Shown one piece after another: positions 1-12,700 of a stretch of 64,000 nt of DNA. This DNA is from Rehmannia glutinosa (lineage: Eukaryota; Streptophyta; Magnoliopsida; Lamiales; Orobanchaceae): contig CM071936.1 of NCBI GenBank assembly GCA_016081115.2, positions 89,519,943 through 89,583,942 on the forward strand, read 5' to 3'. Every line of letters starts with the position of its first letter. Position 1 is the first letter of the stretch. A program made the translations under genes and the position numbers. The notes under the pieces are model-generated. The model saw only the letters and a program-made list of their open reading frames with translations, had not been told where the DNA came from and did no database searches.

Positions 1-136
1 TAATAAAGGTGTAAAATGTAATACAAAATAATTTTTTTCTACATTTCAAAAACCTTCTCTAGACATATAAAATTAATTATGGCCAATCCATAATTGCCAA
101 TGTCAAATCTCAATCCTTGGAGATCAAGACGGGCAA

Positions 137-1096
137 CACTACAAGAAAACAAGGAAATTCCAACGGAAAAATCTGTTAGAATTTGGCCAATTACCGCGGA
201 ATTATCGATTCCAACGGAAATTCCAATATAAAATGCATTGTTGGTAAAATGGCCGTTGGAATGACGAAATTCCAATGGAAAAATATTCCAACGGAATTTC
301 CAACGTTATTTATCTATTGGAATATGTAACCGTTGGAAAGAACTCCAACATTTTTTCCAACACTAATTCCAACAGAGTTATACCATTGGAATATATTTAA
401 TCGTTGGAAAGAAACTCCAACAATTATTCCAACGAAATTATACTATTGGAATTTAGACCAATGGTAATTCCAATGGTATATATATGTTGGAATATTCAAT
501 TAATTTATTTCATTATCTAATATCTTTAACTTCCCAATAGATCACCCATCATCAATTTGTCCCAAGTCAAGCACATTTAACCATGTAGTTTTAATATGAT
601 TGACTCCAGAAGAGTATATATTTTATTGATATGGATTATACTATCAAATCTTTTAACCGCTATCAAAATTTTCCAATGGTATTGGAATTTCCAACGGAAT
701 TTTCCAACAACATGTTGTACCATTAGAATTTCTGTTGGAATTTTAAAAACTCCAACAGGAATTCCAACATTTGGTTTATCGTTGGAATTTTTTTTGGAAT
801 TTTCCAATGGTATGTTTCAGCGATGGAATTTTTGTTGGAATTTTTAAAATTTCAATAGTATTTTCAATAGTTTATTACTACTGTTGGAATCATTGTTGGA
901 ATTTGCATTGAAATTTTAAATTCCAACATAAATTCCAATATTTTATACCAACGGTTTTGTTTACCGTTGGAATTTTCATTGGAATTTTCCAACGGTATAA
1001 TGTAGTATTTGAATTTTCGTTGGAATTTTAAAAATTCCAACAGTTTTCTATTTCGTTGGAATTATTTTGTTGGAATTTGATTGTTTTCTTGTAGTG
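137..1096. mobile_element. Non-autonomous CACTA (En/Spm) transposon
   Basis: The ends are perfect inverted repeats: CACTACAAGAAAACAA at 137-152 and its complement at 1081-1096. CACTACAAGAAAA is the canonical En/Spm terminus. Flanking trinucleotides are caa and taa, an imperfect 3-bp target duplication. The 960-bp interior has no transposase. It is packed with short motifs of the form TTCCAACGGAA and TTCCAATGG in both orientations, which probably act as subterminal transposase-binding sites and let the element fold on itself. Short reading frames inside are by-products of these repeats. Mobility would depend on a CACTA transposase elsewhere. Confidence 0.9.
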
Positions 1097-1098
1097 TA

Positions 1099-1232
1099 AG
1101 TAGATGCTAGCCACTACCCAAGTGGGTTCCATACCGTTAGATCAACACATACACACACGTCCACATGGGTGTGTGTTAATCCAATGGTATAGAACCCACT
1201 TGGGTACCTATCCAAGTGGGTAGCATCGACTA
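1099..1232. mobile_element. Foldback MITE
   Basis: About 134 bp that fold into a near-complete hairpin. The left arm reads TAGATGCTAGCCACTACCC and then AAGTGGGTTC; the right arm is its imperfect complement ending in GGGTAGCATCGACTA. The arms meet near 1165 at CCACATGGGTG. It starts two bases after the CACTA end. Target duplication is unclear, so the superfamily is not assigned. Confidence 0.75.
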
Positions 1233-1568
1233 ACTCGATCAAGGACATATCTTGATAGTTTTCTCAAATCCTTGGAAATTTTGACTTATCTTGAATTCTT
1301 GATAAGATATTGAAGTGATCATTATCTCTTTTATAATTATCAAATCTTTTGATTAAAGAGATAGATAAATATCAAATATTGACTGGTCAATTAAATCAAA
1401 TCTTTACATCTAGAGGTGTCCAACGGTTCGGTTCGAACCGGAACCAGCCCGATTTCGAACTGGGTCAACGGTTCGAAAAACCGTTGACCACGGCTTCGGT
1501 TCGAACCATAACCGAAAATCGAATTTGTTTGGTTAGGTTACGGTTCGCCCTTTTTTCGAACCGTAAAC

Positions 1569-1938
1569 TGTTCGCCAAAAATATTTTGGTTCGTACATTC
1601 AAACACATTTCTAGAGGGATTTACATTCAAACACATTTCTAGCTCTTGATTTATTATTCTACAGTCTACTTTTATTTGATATATTGTAAGTTGCAATTAT
1701 TTTAAATTCTTTATTTTTCATTTTCCATTTTCAACAAACAAAAACTCTGAAAATTGCTAGATTAGATAACAAAAAGACGGTAATTATTAGTACTTACAAT
1801 CCTTGTGGGAATGACACTCGGTACTTAATAATCTATACTATAAAACGATAGGTGCCCTTGCCTATGGTTTTCTAGAGTAGCTTTTGAGCCATCAGTAATG
1901 CAAAATGCAAGAAAGTACTGAATTACGCATTCTTGACA
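1569..1938 (-). repeat. Athila-1 3' LTR (short, atypical)
   Basis: On the minus strand it begins TGTCAAGAATGCG right after a G-rich polypurine tract and ends in GGCGAACA. The last ~25 bases match the end of the 5' LTR. The remaining ~345 bp do not align by eye with the 1.55-kb 5' LTR. It includes a duplicated 25-bp block around 1597-1640 (ACATTCAAACACATTTCTAG). Confidence 0.65.
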
Positions 1939-1957
1939 ACCCCCCCAAACTTAAAAT
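1939..1957 (-). other. Athila-1 polypurine tract
   Basis: On the minus strand AAGTTTGGGGGGGT abuts the TG that opens the 3' LTR. A polypurine tract at this position primes plus-strand DNA synthesis in LTR retrotransposons. It lies about 75 bp past the stop of the Athila ORF. Confidence 0.7.
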
Positions 1958-2029
1958 ATGCTTCGTCCCAAACATATGAGAAAATTATCAAAAGAAAGAG
2001 GAATGCATAATAAGTACTTACATAGATCA

Positions 2030-3301
2030 CTATGGTGGTGGAGGTAAGGGTAGTGACCCTGTGAGATGTGTCACTGGTCCATACAAGACATCATCTCGTA
2101 CATATGATGCTGCTGTTGGGTGATAGCTTCGATGTTGTAAGTACTCCTTGTGATACTCATCAGCTGTGGCTGTTAACTGATATGTGTCATCTATCAATTT
2201 GCCCATATCAGCTTCTACCTTTTCGAGCCTCTCACTCATAGTAAATTGCCGGTTTCTCCCTTGTCTAGAGGATTCCAACATCTCCCTCATTGGCTCATCC
2301 TGCTCTTCTTGAGCAGCAGCCCCCTCTACCACTCTAAGCAACAAGTTACCCCTATTTCTAATGGAAGTTGCTTCGGGGTTAGGAAGCTTAACTGTTGTTC
2401 TATCTGCTTGATTGAGCCAGAAATCATGCCCAACAAATTTTATCATTTTCATAGCAGTTAGAACATTCATATCAATCAGTTTAGGCCACGCGGCTTCTGC
2501 ATACCCCTCCAAATTAATGTCGAAATATTCAGTAATCATCCCCCCGATGCAAATTCCACCCCTCTCAGATTTTCTTATCCTGTCAAATTGTCGGGCTATC
2601 ATAGCCCCAACGTTTGGCACAACTTCAGTCCCTGACGCCATACACCATAAGATAAATAATTCATCTACCCTCAATGCCCCTCTACTCTCCACCCTCGCAA
2701 AAATTGTTTCAGCTAAGACTCGCTGAACATATCGAAATACTAGGTTTCGAATATTAGACGCCTTTGAGGTGTCTGGCGTGTAGATTCGTTTCCTAGTTAT
2801 TATTTTACAAAAACTATCCTTATCAAACTCCTCATGCTCCTTAACCCCATAAGCCAAAGTTTTGTAAATTTCATTTAAATCTTCTATACTTAGTTCCATT
2901 GGCTCATTCCCCAAGCGAAACCTAACTCCCGTCAAGTTTCTTTTTCGGACCACCAATTCAAAGCTACTCAAAAATTCAAGAGTGATAACAGAATAAGTGG
3001 TCAAATGGCCATTTAAAAAGTCATGCCAATCAATTCTACCACACAAAGCTCGAAAATGTTCCAATAAATCTAAATTCATAAGAGTAGGTTCATCGGGATA
3101 CCTTGTATTAATCCATAGATGAAAGTAGAGTATCGTATATCTAGCCCAGTGTGTTTCGTTTGGCAAGATGACATTTGAAGCTTCGGGCTCTTCGGGGTCG
3201 AAAATTAGTTGAGGCTCCGGTTCGGGCTCTGGAGTCGGCTCCCTCCTTCTTCTTGTATTTCTCCTAGTTCCTCTTTCATCTCTAGAAGCCATGAATTTCA
3301 A
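2030..3301 (-). CDS. Athila ORF-1-family protein (retrotransposon, env-position ORF)
   Basis: A 423-codon uninterrupted frame and the longest in the window. The first Met is at 3301; a second Met nine bases on opens MASRDERGTRRNTRRRR, which looks like the natural N-terminus. Visible parts are a basic Arg-rich N-terminus, a Glu/Pro repeat (TPEPEPEPQ, about residues 23-31), a mainly helical middle containing LTTYSVITLEFLSSFE, an acidic and basic C-terminal third that may form a coiled coil (SERLEKVEADMGKLIDD), and a proline-rich end (PLPPPP). The LEFLSSF motif region and its position between pol and the 3' LTR match the plant 'Arabidopsis retrotransposon ORF-1' (ATHILA) family. I see no clear signal peptide or transmembrane helix, so an envelope role is not supported here. 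Its function is unknown. It is notable that it stays open while gag is broken and pol deleted. Confidence 0.85.
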   Translation of the reverse strand: MKFMASRDERGTRRNTRRRREPTPEPEPEPQLIFDPEEPEASNVILPNETHWARYTILYFHLWINTRYPDEPTLMNLDLLEHFRALCGRIDWHDFLNGHLTTYSVITLEFLSSFELVVRKRNLTGVRFRLGNEPMELSIEDLNEIYKTLAYGVKEHEEFDKDSFCKIITRKRIYTPDTSKASNIRNLVFRYVQRVLAETIFARVESRGALRVDELFILWCMASGTEVVPNVGAMIARQFDRIRKSERGGICIGGMITEYFDINLEGYAEAAWPKLIDMNVLTAMKMIKFVGHDFWLNQADRTTVKLPNPEATSIRNRGNLLLRVVEGAAAQEEQDEPMREMLESSRQGRNRQFTMSERLEKVEADMGKLIDDTYQLTATADEYHKEYLQHRSYHPTAASYVRDDVLYGPVTHLTGSLPLPPPP

Positions 3302-4051
3302 GATTTTGAAGTGAAAAATATGAAATTTAGGAGTTTTGGAGTTCCCTCAAATTTGGTATAGAACTTGGAGAAGTTGGAAATTTGAAGGTATTTGGTGGTG
3401 GGTTTCTTGAGAGGATGAAGGATTTGTGTTTTTGGTTTCAGATTTGTGGTGAATATAGAGAGATTTAGAGAGTAGTTTGGGAATTTAGGGAGAGAATCTC
3501 CATGGGCTAGAGTTTGTGTATTAGAAAGTAGGAGAAAAAGTGAGATTTTGGGGTAAAAATAGGGGCTTAAGTAATCTGCCCAATTTCTGGTGTTGGGCCA
3601 AACGGCCGTGTGAGGTCACACGCGTTGGCCGTGTGGTCCTGGGCGTGCGGTCTGCTGCGTCTGTTTCCGGCCCTTTGTCACACGGTCGTGTGATGGTCAA
3701 CTGACCCAGCCATGTGGTGCTGGGCAGTTCACCCTCTCGCATGGCCTGGTCGTGTGGTCTCACACGCCTATGTGGGATTATTTTCGTACTTTTTTTAACC
3801 GGGAGTTTTCCGTGATGTCTCCTACATAACAACTCAAGAAAACTAAACAAAACTAAAAATTAAGTTAATATAAAAATAAACAAAAAGTAAAAACTGAAAT
3901 TGAAATTAAAATTGAAGGCGATAAAAAAAATGTACAGAAATAGGTAATAATTTGGGTTGCCTCCCATAAAGCGTTAAGTTTTACGTCTTTAGCCAGACTT
4001 TAGATTTCTAATCACTTTTGCTAAATCGTGTCATTTGAAATCTGTGAACCC
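3302..4051 (-). other. Athila-1 inter-ORF region with pol deletion scar
   Basis: No intact gene. On the minus strand, just after the gag remnant, lies a sequence of the type that follows integrase in Athila elements (around 3950-4000, containing GGGAGGCAACCCAA). This places a deletion of protease, RT, RNase H and integrase near 4050. At 3590-3790 there are repeated palindromic CACACGGCCGTGTG-like words. The same words fill 26750-27000 in the 5' LTR. Confidence 0.7.
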
Positions 4052-5134
4052 TTAATGCCATCCATCAGACGAATGGGCGTTGCATTGTTCTCGCGTGTTT
4101 AGCTTAGTATCGCTTGGGAATTTGCGTTTTTGATGTTGGCCTCCCACAACAGTTGCGATCTGGGCTACTTGTGTTTCCAGAGATTTTAGTCTTGCATTTA
4201 CGTTCGTGTTTAGCTGAGTGACCTGTTCTTCTATCTTGTCTATCTTTGCTTCATCTTTGTTTAGTCTCACCCTTTTTTCTCCGATGAACGAGGATAACAT
4301 CTCTTCAACAGATGCTTTCTTTTCGCTTGACTTCGCTCTGCCTTGATTACCCACGTTATATCCCTGAGGTGGCTGCAAAACATTTTTATTGTTAGCATAA
4401 GAGAAATTTTCATGGTTTCGCAACCCTGGATGGTAGTAATTGGGTATCTAATTATTTCTATAATTGTTGTTGAAGTTCCTTTGTTGCCCCACAAAATTTG
4501 CTTCTTCTTCAACAACAACATGATCTCTTGGAGTCACTTGCTGCATCGCATCCAGTTTCATATTCGGCACGGATACTTGTTCTAGGAGCATGGCGATCTT
4601 CTCATCCTGAACTTCTACTACTCGGTGGACAGTAGACCTCTCAGATGGCCATTGGTAACTGTTGTTCGCCATCTCCTCTAACAAGTCTAGTCCTCATCAG
4701 GATATTCCCCTAGTAGTGCACCCCCAGATGCAGCATCTATAATTGTTCTTGTGTTGCCACTCAAACTATTATAGAAGTATTGTACCTGTTGGTAGTGGAG
4801 ATGTACGTGTTGAGGGCACTTCCTTAGCAATTACCTGAATCTATCCATGCTTCATATAGTGGCTCATCATCTAATTGCCTAAACTGGGCGATATCAGATT
4901 TTTGTTGCAGTCTTACTGGGGGAAAAGTATTTGGCTAGAAACTGCTGACTTAGTTATGCCCAATTTGCGGCTGGTGGTGTTAGAGAGCATAACCATCCCT
5001 TAGCCTTATCGCGCAGAGAGAATGAGAAAAGACGCCATCAGATGGTATCCTCAGAAACTCCATTCATTTTAATGGTATCGCAAATTTCTAAAAGTGCGCC
5101 ACATGCGCGTTTGGATCCTCAACGGCTCTACCTC
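4052..5134 (-). pseudogene. Athila-1 gag, C-terminal part (pseudogene)
   Basis: This is the 3' part of a Ty3/Athila capsid gene cut by Copia-1. Reading from 5134 downward in shifting frames one sees VEDPNAHVAHF, then SFSLRDKAKGWL and EPLYEAWI, all conserved blocks of the retrotransposon gag domain. These lead to MLEEMANNSYQWPSER (around 4684) and a coiled-coil tail ending near SLETQVAQIATVVGGQHQK. Several frameshifts and stops interrupt it. The reading frame stops near 4052 where pol should begin. The N-terminal half is at 25184-25420. Confidence 0.87.
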
Positions 5135-6602
5135 TGTTGGGAAATTATTTTGTAGATTTTGATGAATGCCATGTAAAACTTAGAATAAGAAGTTGGCACC
5201 CCATTTTTGTTATAAATTGCATTGTAATAGATAAATTTGGGTAGAGTGAGTCAAGTCACTATGCCTCGAACATGCAAGAAGACAATGGAGACTAAAAGGA
5301 AGACTCCATTTGTGAGGCGGTGAGTGTGGCAAAGAAGAAGACAGGAACTCGACTGAAGGTGTAGCTAAGATGCAGCTTAGTCAAGTATCAGTCAAGTCAA
5401 CTCAAGATAGCCAAGTCTCAAGTTGAAGTGACAGAAGAGTCATCCAATGATTGGAAGCTGACTCTAAGTCACCTGGGGAAGGCAAGGAAATGCAGTCAAG
5501 TCGAGATAATTGAAAGAGATCCGTTGCACAGAAATCTAGAGAATTACTTAAACAAGTAATACTTCCATACTACCTTTCTTGAAGTTCTCAGTCCCAGAAG
5601 CATGCAAAAGGAATAAACCAATGGGAAGCACTGCACCGTGTCAGAACTCTGAAAAGCTGAAGAATCGTTCATAGAAGGAAACATAAATTCCAAGGACCTG
5701 TAACAAGACAAGCCAACGACCACAAGTGACTTTCAAAAATAAGCCTATCTCTTCAACGGGCAGATTTTTGAAAGATCACTATTCAAGATCAATCCTCAAG
5801 CCTACATTACGAAGGAAATCAATCCAACACTAACCTGTGAAGGAAAGACAACTTCATTCAGTTGAACAGGAAACATTTGAAGAATCAAGGGGTCTACATT
5901 CCACAAAGGATTGTAGAAAGGTTCAAGGTCGAACGGACTTAAGCTATTTGGAGGCTTCGTGATCAAATCCAAGGAACTTAAGCAAGTGGGCTGTAGTAGC
6001 AAAGCGATTGCCCTGTGAAGAAGGTTCGAGTCGCACGAGAAGCCAGGTTTGTGTGACCAAGGCATCTCGGATCGAGTCCCAAAGGATCAAGTCGGTGTGT
6101 GATCAAGACTTGTATCCGGACCGTTAACCACTTTGTATATTGATCAATACTTAGTAGATTCCTCTCAGGAGTTGGAGAAGAGAGGAGTAGAAGAATTACC
6201 CCATCTTGAACCTCTATAAAAACTTATCGTGTCATTTACATTTCAAAGACGTTAATTTTCGCATCTTATTTTATATCTGTGATAAATTTGCTATCCAATT
6301 GATAATCAACGAGTGTTAAAACCAAGTATTAAAACAAACTTAACCAAATTCAAGGGTGTTAAGTCTTCCACGAAAACATATCACGGCCAAGTTAAGTCTT
6401 TAGTCAAAACAGTGAGTTATTCTATCAACGGCTCGGTCGAGTCGTTGAGTGACTAACTCTACGATTAACTAACTTAGTGTCCATCAAGGACTCAAATGTG
6501 AAGTATTAACTCGAACATTTTTAAAAGGACTAAATCGAAAAGTTGGTAAGGTTTATTCAACCCCCCTTCTAAACCTTACACTCACACCCCTTGGGACCTA
6601 CA
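5135..6602 (+). repeat. Copia-1 5' LTR
   Basis: 1468 bp, TG...CA ends, followed by AG and the primer site. A plausible TATA element (CTATAAAAACTTA) is near 6217. It aligns over its whole length with 23628-25183 but with many small differences, several at CAG/CTG positions. Confidence 0.9.
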
Positions 6603-6604
6603 AG

Positions 6605-6616
6605 TGGTATCAGAGC
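6605..6616 (+). other. Copia-1 primer binding site (tRNA-iMet)
   Basis: TGGTATCAGAGC, the standard plant Copia primer site complementary to the initiator tRNA-Met 3' end, 2 bp after the LTR. Confidence 0.9.
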
Positions 6617-6727
6617 GGTTGGTTCATTGAGCCTTCCGACCAGTTCTTGAACTAGATCTCCAAATTCTTCAAAGCTTGTTTTAGTACTCAATCCTTCAAA
6701 ACTCTTTTATTCAAGAAAGTTATTATC

Positions 6728-8257
6728 ATGGAAGCAAATTTGACACGCATCCCTATGTTCACAATTGAAGAATTTGATGATTGGAAAATTTGTATGTTGT
6801 GCTCATCTATCAAAGATTACACGATGAGATGTGGATTGTGATAGAGGATGGGCCACTCCAAATCTTAAAAGTGAACACTTTGCAAGGAGAGCTGCAGCTG
6901 AAGGAGAAATGATGACAGGAAAAGATATAACTTGGACAATGTGGCCAAGGACATTCTTTACAAAACTTAGACAAAGCCATGTTCAACAAAGTCAAATCAT
7001 GCAAAACAACAAAAGAAATCTGGGACAAGCTAACCTTGATTTGCGAAGGATCAGAGCAAATCAAAGAAAATAAACTATTTGTAGTTGTACAAAAATTTGA
7101 AAACTTTAAGATGCTTGCAGGAGAAACCTTGGATCAGCTGGATGCTCGATTCACAGAAATCACCAATGAACTGTCTGCACTTGGAAAGGAATATACACAG
7201 AAGGAAATGTGTATGAAGATTCTAAGAAGCCTCCCAACTGAGTGGGATATGAAAGTCATGGCCATGAGACACTACATGGACCTATCAAAAACATCCAACC
7301 ATGAGCTATTCTCAGATCTCAAAGCCTACGAATTTGGTGAGAAGAAAAGACCAAGAGGAGGCAATTTGTGCCCAAAAAATTTGCTTCTAATTGTTAAGGA
7401 TGGCAAGAGAGAGTGAGGTCAAAGAAGTCATTGACTAAGAGAAGATTGCCCTGATGGTTAAAAGGTTCAACAAGTTCTTTAATAAGAACTACAAGAGAAG
7501 CAAAGGTTAATCCTCCAGAAGACACTCAGCTCCCTCCAAGTCAAGGGAAGACAGACCACCCAAGAGAGCGAGCATCAAAAAGTTGAATATCAAAGAGCCG
7601 ACAATCCAAGGATGGAAAGAATCGATCAAAAAGTTGAAAATCTATGTTGGAACCGCAGCAACCTGGTCACTATGCCATTGAATGCCCATATCCTCGTAGT
7701 CAACAAATACAGGAATGAAGAGGAAAGAAAAGTCTTGGGGAAAGAAGACATGAAAAGAGAAAGGCAATATTGGCTGCAGAGATCATCTGATCTGATCAAG
7801 TCAAAAAGACACAAAGCAGACTCGGAGAGTAGTGAAGCCGATTACTCAAGTGACTACGATGAAGAAGCATTGATGTCTAATGGCTAAAGAACAAAACCAA
7901 CTCGACCAAGAAGATGAGGTACACTCTAACTCATCACACTCGAGATCTTAGTGATAGTGATTGTGACACACACACTTCATCACCCACTCGATCTTTATGA
8001 TTCATTAGGCAAAATGATGAAAGATTTTGAACACATTAAATCCTCACACACACTACTAAATGAGGAGAACAACCTACTTAAGAGCAAAACTCACAATGAC
8101 TAAGAACCGAGTACTCTAAGTCAAATAGCGATGAGAATAAAAGTCTAAAATTTGAAAATGTTAAGCGAATAGCAGAGATAGTCGCTGCTATAGAAAAGAG
8201 GAGAATGATCTCAAATATGTGATAGCCTCATTCACTAAGGCATCCAAATCATTGGAT
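6728..8257 (+). pseudogene. Copia-1 gag (pseudogene)
   Basis: The ATG at 6728 opens MEANLTRIPMFTIEEFDDWK, the start of a UBN2-type Copia gag, and stops after about 37 codons. After frameshifts the capsid region continues at 6979-7416 with KEIWDKLTLICEGSEQIKEN, a LDQLDARFTEITNELSALGK block and the closing KILRSLPTEWD motif. A broken CCHC knuckle lies near 7650-7690: GHYAIECPYP is readable only after a frame change from CWN. An acidic/basic tail (7700-7887, DSESSEADYSSDYDEEA) ends the protein. The following bases to 8257 include SLDDL, directly before the Copia-2 insertion. Confidence 0.87.
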
Positions 8258-8262
8258 GATCT

Positions 8263-9753
8263 TGTAAGTCCAAGCGGCTACGATAATCTAGAGGGGGTGA
8301 ATAGATTATCTCAATCTTTTCGATTTTACCCTCTTTTTCGAATGAAACAAGCCAAAACAATATAGAAGGTGCGGAATGTAAACAACACACGTCGATTTAT
8401 AGAGGTTCAACCCACCTAGGGCCTAATCCTCTACCACCCCAGTATATCCGGGATGGATTTCAAAAAGAAAAAAGATTTTATTAATTACCAAAATTAATAC
8501 AACACCAACTTACAACAACACCTTGAAGAGTACCACACTCTTCTTCAACACCACCTTTGAGATTACCACAATCTCTCTTGAAGATTACCACAATCTCCAA
8601 TGGCACCTTGTGAAGATTACCACAATTTTCAACCTTGAAGAATACCAAATTCTTCAACACCTCAACAAGAAGATTACCACAATCTTCTCACACCTAACAC
8701 CTAGATCACCCAAGTGTGTTCTTAACACAAGAACACTCACAAGGATATCTTGTGTTGAATGATAACACAAAAATTCAAGATTACAACTCGATAATGAATT
8801 ATACAATTGAGTGCAAGTGTAATCAAGAATAGCCTAGACCTCAAGGATGTGAAAGTGATAAGCTAGGCAAATTACAACAAGAATAATGACAATAGAAGAC
8901 CAAGTGTTTGCTTGAGTATATCTTGTTGTGTTGTGTTGTTCTCTCTTATAGTTGTGCTTCAAATCTTCCTCTATTTATAGGAGATGATTGATACTTGATA
9001 GGCTACTCTTGGAATCTGATATCTACAAAAAAATTGCAATTAAAATCAAGATTATAGCTGTTAGAAATCAATCCCACAATTTAAGGAAAAGTGTCTGCAA
9101 ACTCAACGGATAGTTTGCTGTCAAAAAGGGTGTGCGACCGGTCGCGCAGGGATAAGTTTGAAATGAATTTTACACAAAAATTACACAGGGGGACCGATCG
9201 GCGGGGGGTGCGACCGGTCGCCCTAGGGTTCAACAGGTTGCCCTCATCAAAAAAACCAATATAGAGAATTTGCAATTTTGAACAAACCTTCAGGTACCGG
9301 TCGCCCTATAGGTCAACCGGTCGACGTCACCGGTCGCCCTATAGGGTGACCGATCACCCTCACCATTTTCTGCAAACATGAATTTTTCTGTTTTTCACAA
9401 CTTTCAGGTACGGGTTGCCCTATATGGCGACCCGTTGACCTCAAAATAAAAGTGTTGCCCAATTTTATATCGAAAATAAACTTCAAGAAATACTCCAAAA
9501 AATAGTGAAAACATTTTAGACCAATCGGGAGTATTTAGACAACATTTGGAAATATTGTTTGGATGTAAATACCCATTGATACAAAATCATTAAATGTGTT
9601 GTCCAATTTTTGTCGAAAATAAAACTTGAAGAAATACTGCGAAAAATATTAAACCATTTTAAATCATTTAGGAGTATTTGGACAACCTTTAAAACTATTG
9701 TTTTGGTATAAAAACAAAATCATCAAAATCATGATAAAACCATTTATCAAAAA
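8263..9753 (-). repeat. Copia-2 3' LTR
   Basis: About 1491 bp. It matches 14500-15979 with scattered single-base differences and a small extra block near 9315-9335. It contains arrays of ACCGGTCGCCCTATAGGG-like words and several AAGATTACCACAATCTTC repeats (8560-8690). Confidence 0.92.
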
Positions 9754-9770
9754 ATTTCCCCCTTTTTGAT
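9754..9770 (-). other. Copia-2 polypurine tract
   Basis: On the minus strand AAAAAGGGGGAAATTTT abuts the 3' LTR, the usual Copia plus-strand primer. Confidence 0.8.
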
Positions 9771-12700
9771 GATTACAAACCAAAACAATTTTAACGAGGT
9801 CGATTTTGAAAACAAAACAATTTTACCGGTTAAAAGGAACTATCCGTTGTGAGCGACAACATTCCACGCAATATAATCACAAGGATGGGAGTAGAGATAT
9901 TAAATATATATAGCAAAAGCTCCCCCTATCAATATGCACAACAAGAGTAATGTAAAAGCAATCAACCACAAGCTAAAAGCTTAACTTTTACATATTGATC
10001 TTAAGTTCAAGAGCTTATAAGCTCCCCCTGTCAACAAAACATCATTAGACAAGTATATGAGTCCATCATACAAAAATTGGACTAAGTAATCCACAACTTA
10101 TGACTTTAGGAAGTCATAGCTTATAGCTTCTTTTGTTTAGCTTAACTTAGCTTTTATGAGCTAATGAGCTTATAACCTATTTCTCCTCCTTTGGAATCAT
10201 CGAAAAGAATGTTAGCACGATAAAAACATCATATTATCAAATCAAAGTGCACAATTTTCCGATTTATCGAGCTATTTGAACATTAAAGCGTATAAACCAA
10301 ATAGGAGGGAAAAGTCGATCATATGACTTGTAGAAGCTTATGAAAACTCATTTGATTTGCAAAACATGATCTCTATAAATATATAAGACATTTGGAAACT
10401 AGAGAATCATGTAGGTGATGAATTTTTCATTGAAACGTTTTATCGAACACTTTGTGTGCGTAAAAATTAAAGAAGTTGTGTAGAGCCCTTGTAAATGAAT
10501 CAAGCCAAAACTTTTCATCACCAATTCACATCAAACATCATACAATACAACATAACAACTAAGCTCATCATGATCATAAGATAATTTCATCAAGAAATAT
10601 ACAAGAAAGCCACAAGCTCAAGGGTTCAACCCAATTGAGCAAAGAAAGGAAAATTCTTACCATTTGATCGGTAAAGAAGAGCGATGATGATGATAAACAT
10701 GCTATATAAGGTCCAAGCTATGAATTGAATGCATGAAAACAAATTTTGAGTGAAATTTGTGTGAAATTGGCGGAGGGGATGAAAAATGGACAAAATAAGC
10801 CAAAATGGCTAAGTCTGGAAACAGAACCATTTTCAACAAAAAAATCGTTCAGGGTGACCGGTCCAGGGCATGGGCGACCGGTCGAGCTGGTGGGCGATCG
10901 GTCGGCCCCTGCCCTGGCAGCCCACTGTTTTGGTTCTGTTTGAAAAAATCGAAGTTTGTTCCAAATATCCGATTTTTCGCCCCTAAGTTTTAAAAACGTG
11001 CAAAATGCAAACGTAGACCTCATTCAATATACATTATGTCATAATCAAGCTCGAGATGAGGAAAAATACTCGGCAGTGAGTGATTAAAAAGTCCACGAGT
11101 TATCCTTGAGACGGAATTAAACACATCTCAAGTTTTTGTTAAAACATGCAATCCCTTAACAATTATATCGAATCTCAATATGTTTAGTTCGATTTTGACG
11201 AACCATAGTTTGAATAATTTTGACCGGACTTGTTATCCCGAAAAATAAGAACGTTTTAAAGCTTTGGATACAACAAGTCATAAGAAGAAGTGCCTTTCAA
11301 ATATTTGAAAATTTCTTTTAACGGCACTTTAATGAGATTCGTTGGGATAGTTTTTGAAGTCGAGCATATAGACATAAGGCATATGGAATGTCGAGTCTAT
11401 AGAAATAATACAAGAAAACATACCTCGAATTTGTTTGTCGGCCGATATGCCTTTCTCAACCTTTGTCAATCTTTTGTCATAGAGGTTGAGACAGTTCTTC
11501 TTTCTTCAATGCTTAACTCCTTCAAGAGTTCTTTTGAAATATAACCGTCTTCTTGGCATTGAGTAATTTGAATTCCAATGATCAAATTTGAGCTCCCCTC
11601 ATCATGATCATCTTAGGTTCACCTTGCATTGACTTGGAAAAATATCTTGCACAAATATTTATTAGTAGCACCATAAATATTATCAACATAAATTTGCACA
11701 AGTAAACAACCTTGCCCTTTTTCAAAACAAGAAGTGTAGTATCAACTTTACCTTTTGTAAAATTATTTTGCAAAAATAGCTAAGTCTATCAACCGTACAA
11801 GGCCTTTTATAAAAATCATTTGGCCTAAAATTTTAAACTCCGATAGACTTATATTTGAATAAAACCATTTAGAAAGTTGGATTTAACATCCATTTGGTAA
11901 AGCTTAAAATTTTCTTAAAACAAGAATGGGCAAGTAAAATCCAAATAGCTACTAAATGTGCTATGAGTGCAAATGTTACATCAAAATTAATTACCTTCTT
12001 CTTGAAAATACCTTCGAGCTACTAACCTCGCGTTAGTTCGACCAATGTTGCCTTGGTCATCGAGTTTGTTCCGGAATACCCTTTTTGTCTTCTTCATCAC
12101 TATCATCATAGGGCATCCAATTGATCTAAGGTGTTCATAATAGAACATTTACATCCAAATATTTTGAGGTAACTAATATTTGGAGTACTTCATCTACACA
12201 ACTTAACAAACTCATTAACGGCAACGCTTATATAAGCAAGAAAAAATAGCCCAAGTGTAAGAACATGCCTCAATCATCAATCACAAAATATCTTGTATAA
12301 GAGCATAGTAGAAATAGACACTATATATATAAACCATGAAGCAAGAAACACATACTATGCATTTAGAAGATCATCAAGAGTCTAATAAATCATGCAAGTT
12401 CAAAAAAAAGCTTAAAAAAGCTACAAAAGGTCTCTTTTGAAATTTGAAAATCCGATAGCATATAGTTGAGACCTCATTTAAAAGAAGTATTTGAACAAGA
12501 GTTGACAAAGTAAATATGTGCAATCAAATATCGAATAGTGCCTTTCAAAAAATCTAAAAATCCTCTTAATGGCACTTGTATGAAATACTATGAAAAACAA
12601 GCACATAGGCATATGGCAATACATATATCGAGTCTACAAGAGTAAGAGTAACACAAGTAAACGTACCTCGATAATTCATGCCTTTCTTGACAAGTAATGA

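Noticed and set aside
8523..8762. 79-codon frame repeated at 14762-15001 as a conserved small protein
   Set aside because: Both copies are the same stretch of Copia-2 LTR, made of ATTACCACAATCTTC repeats; conservation is due to LTR identity.
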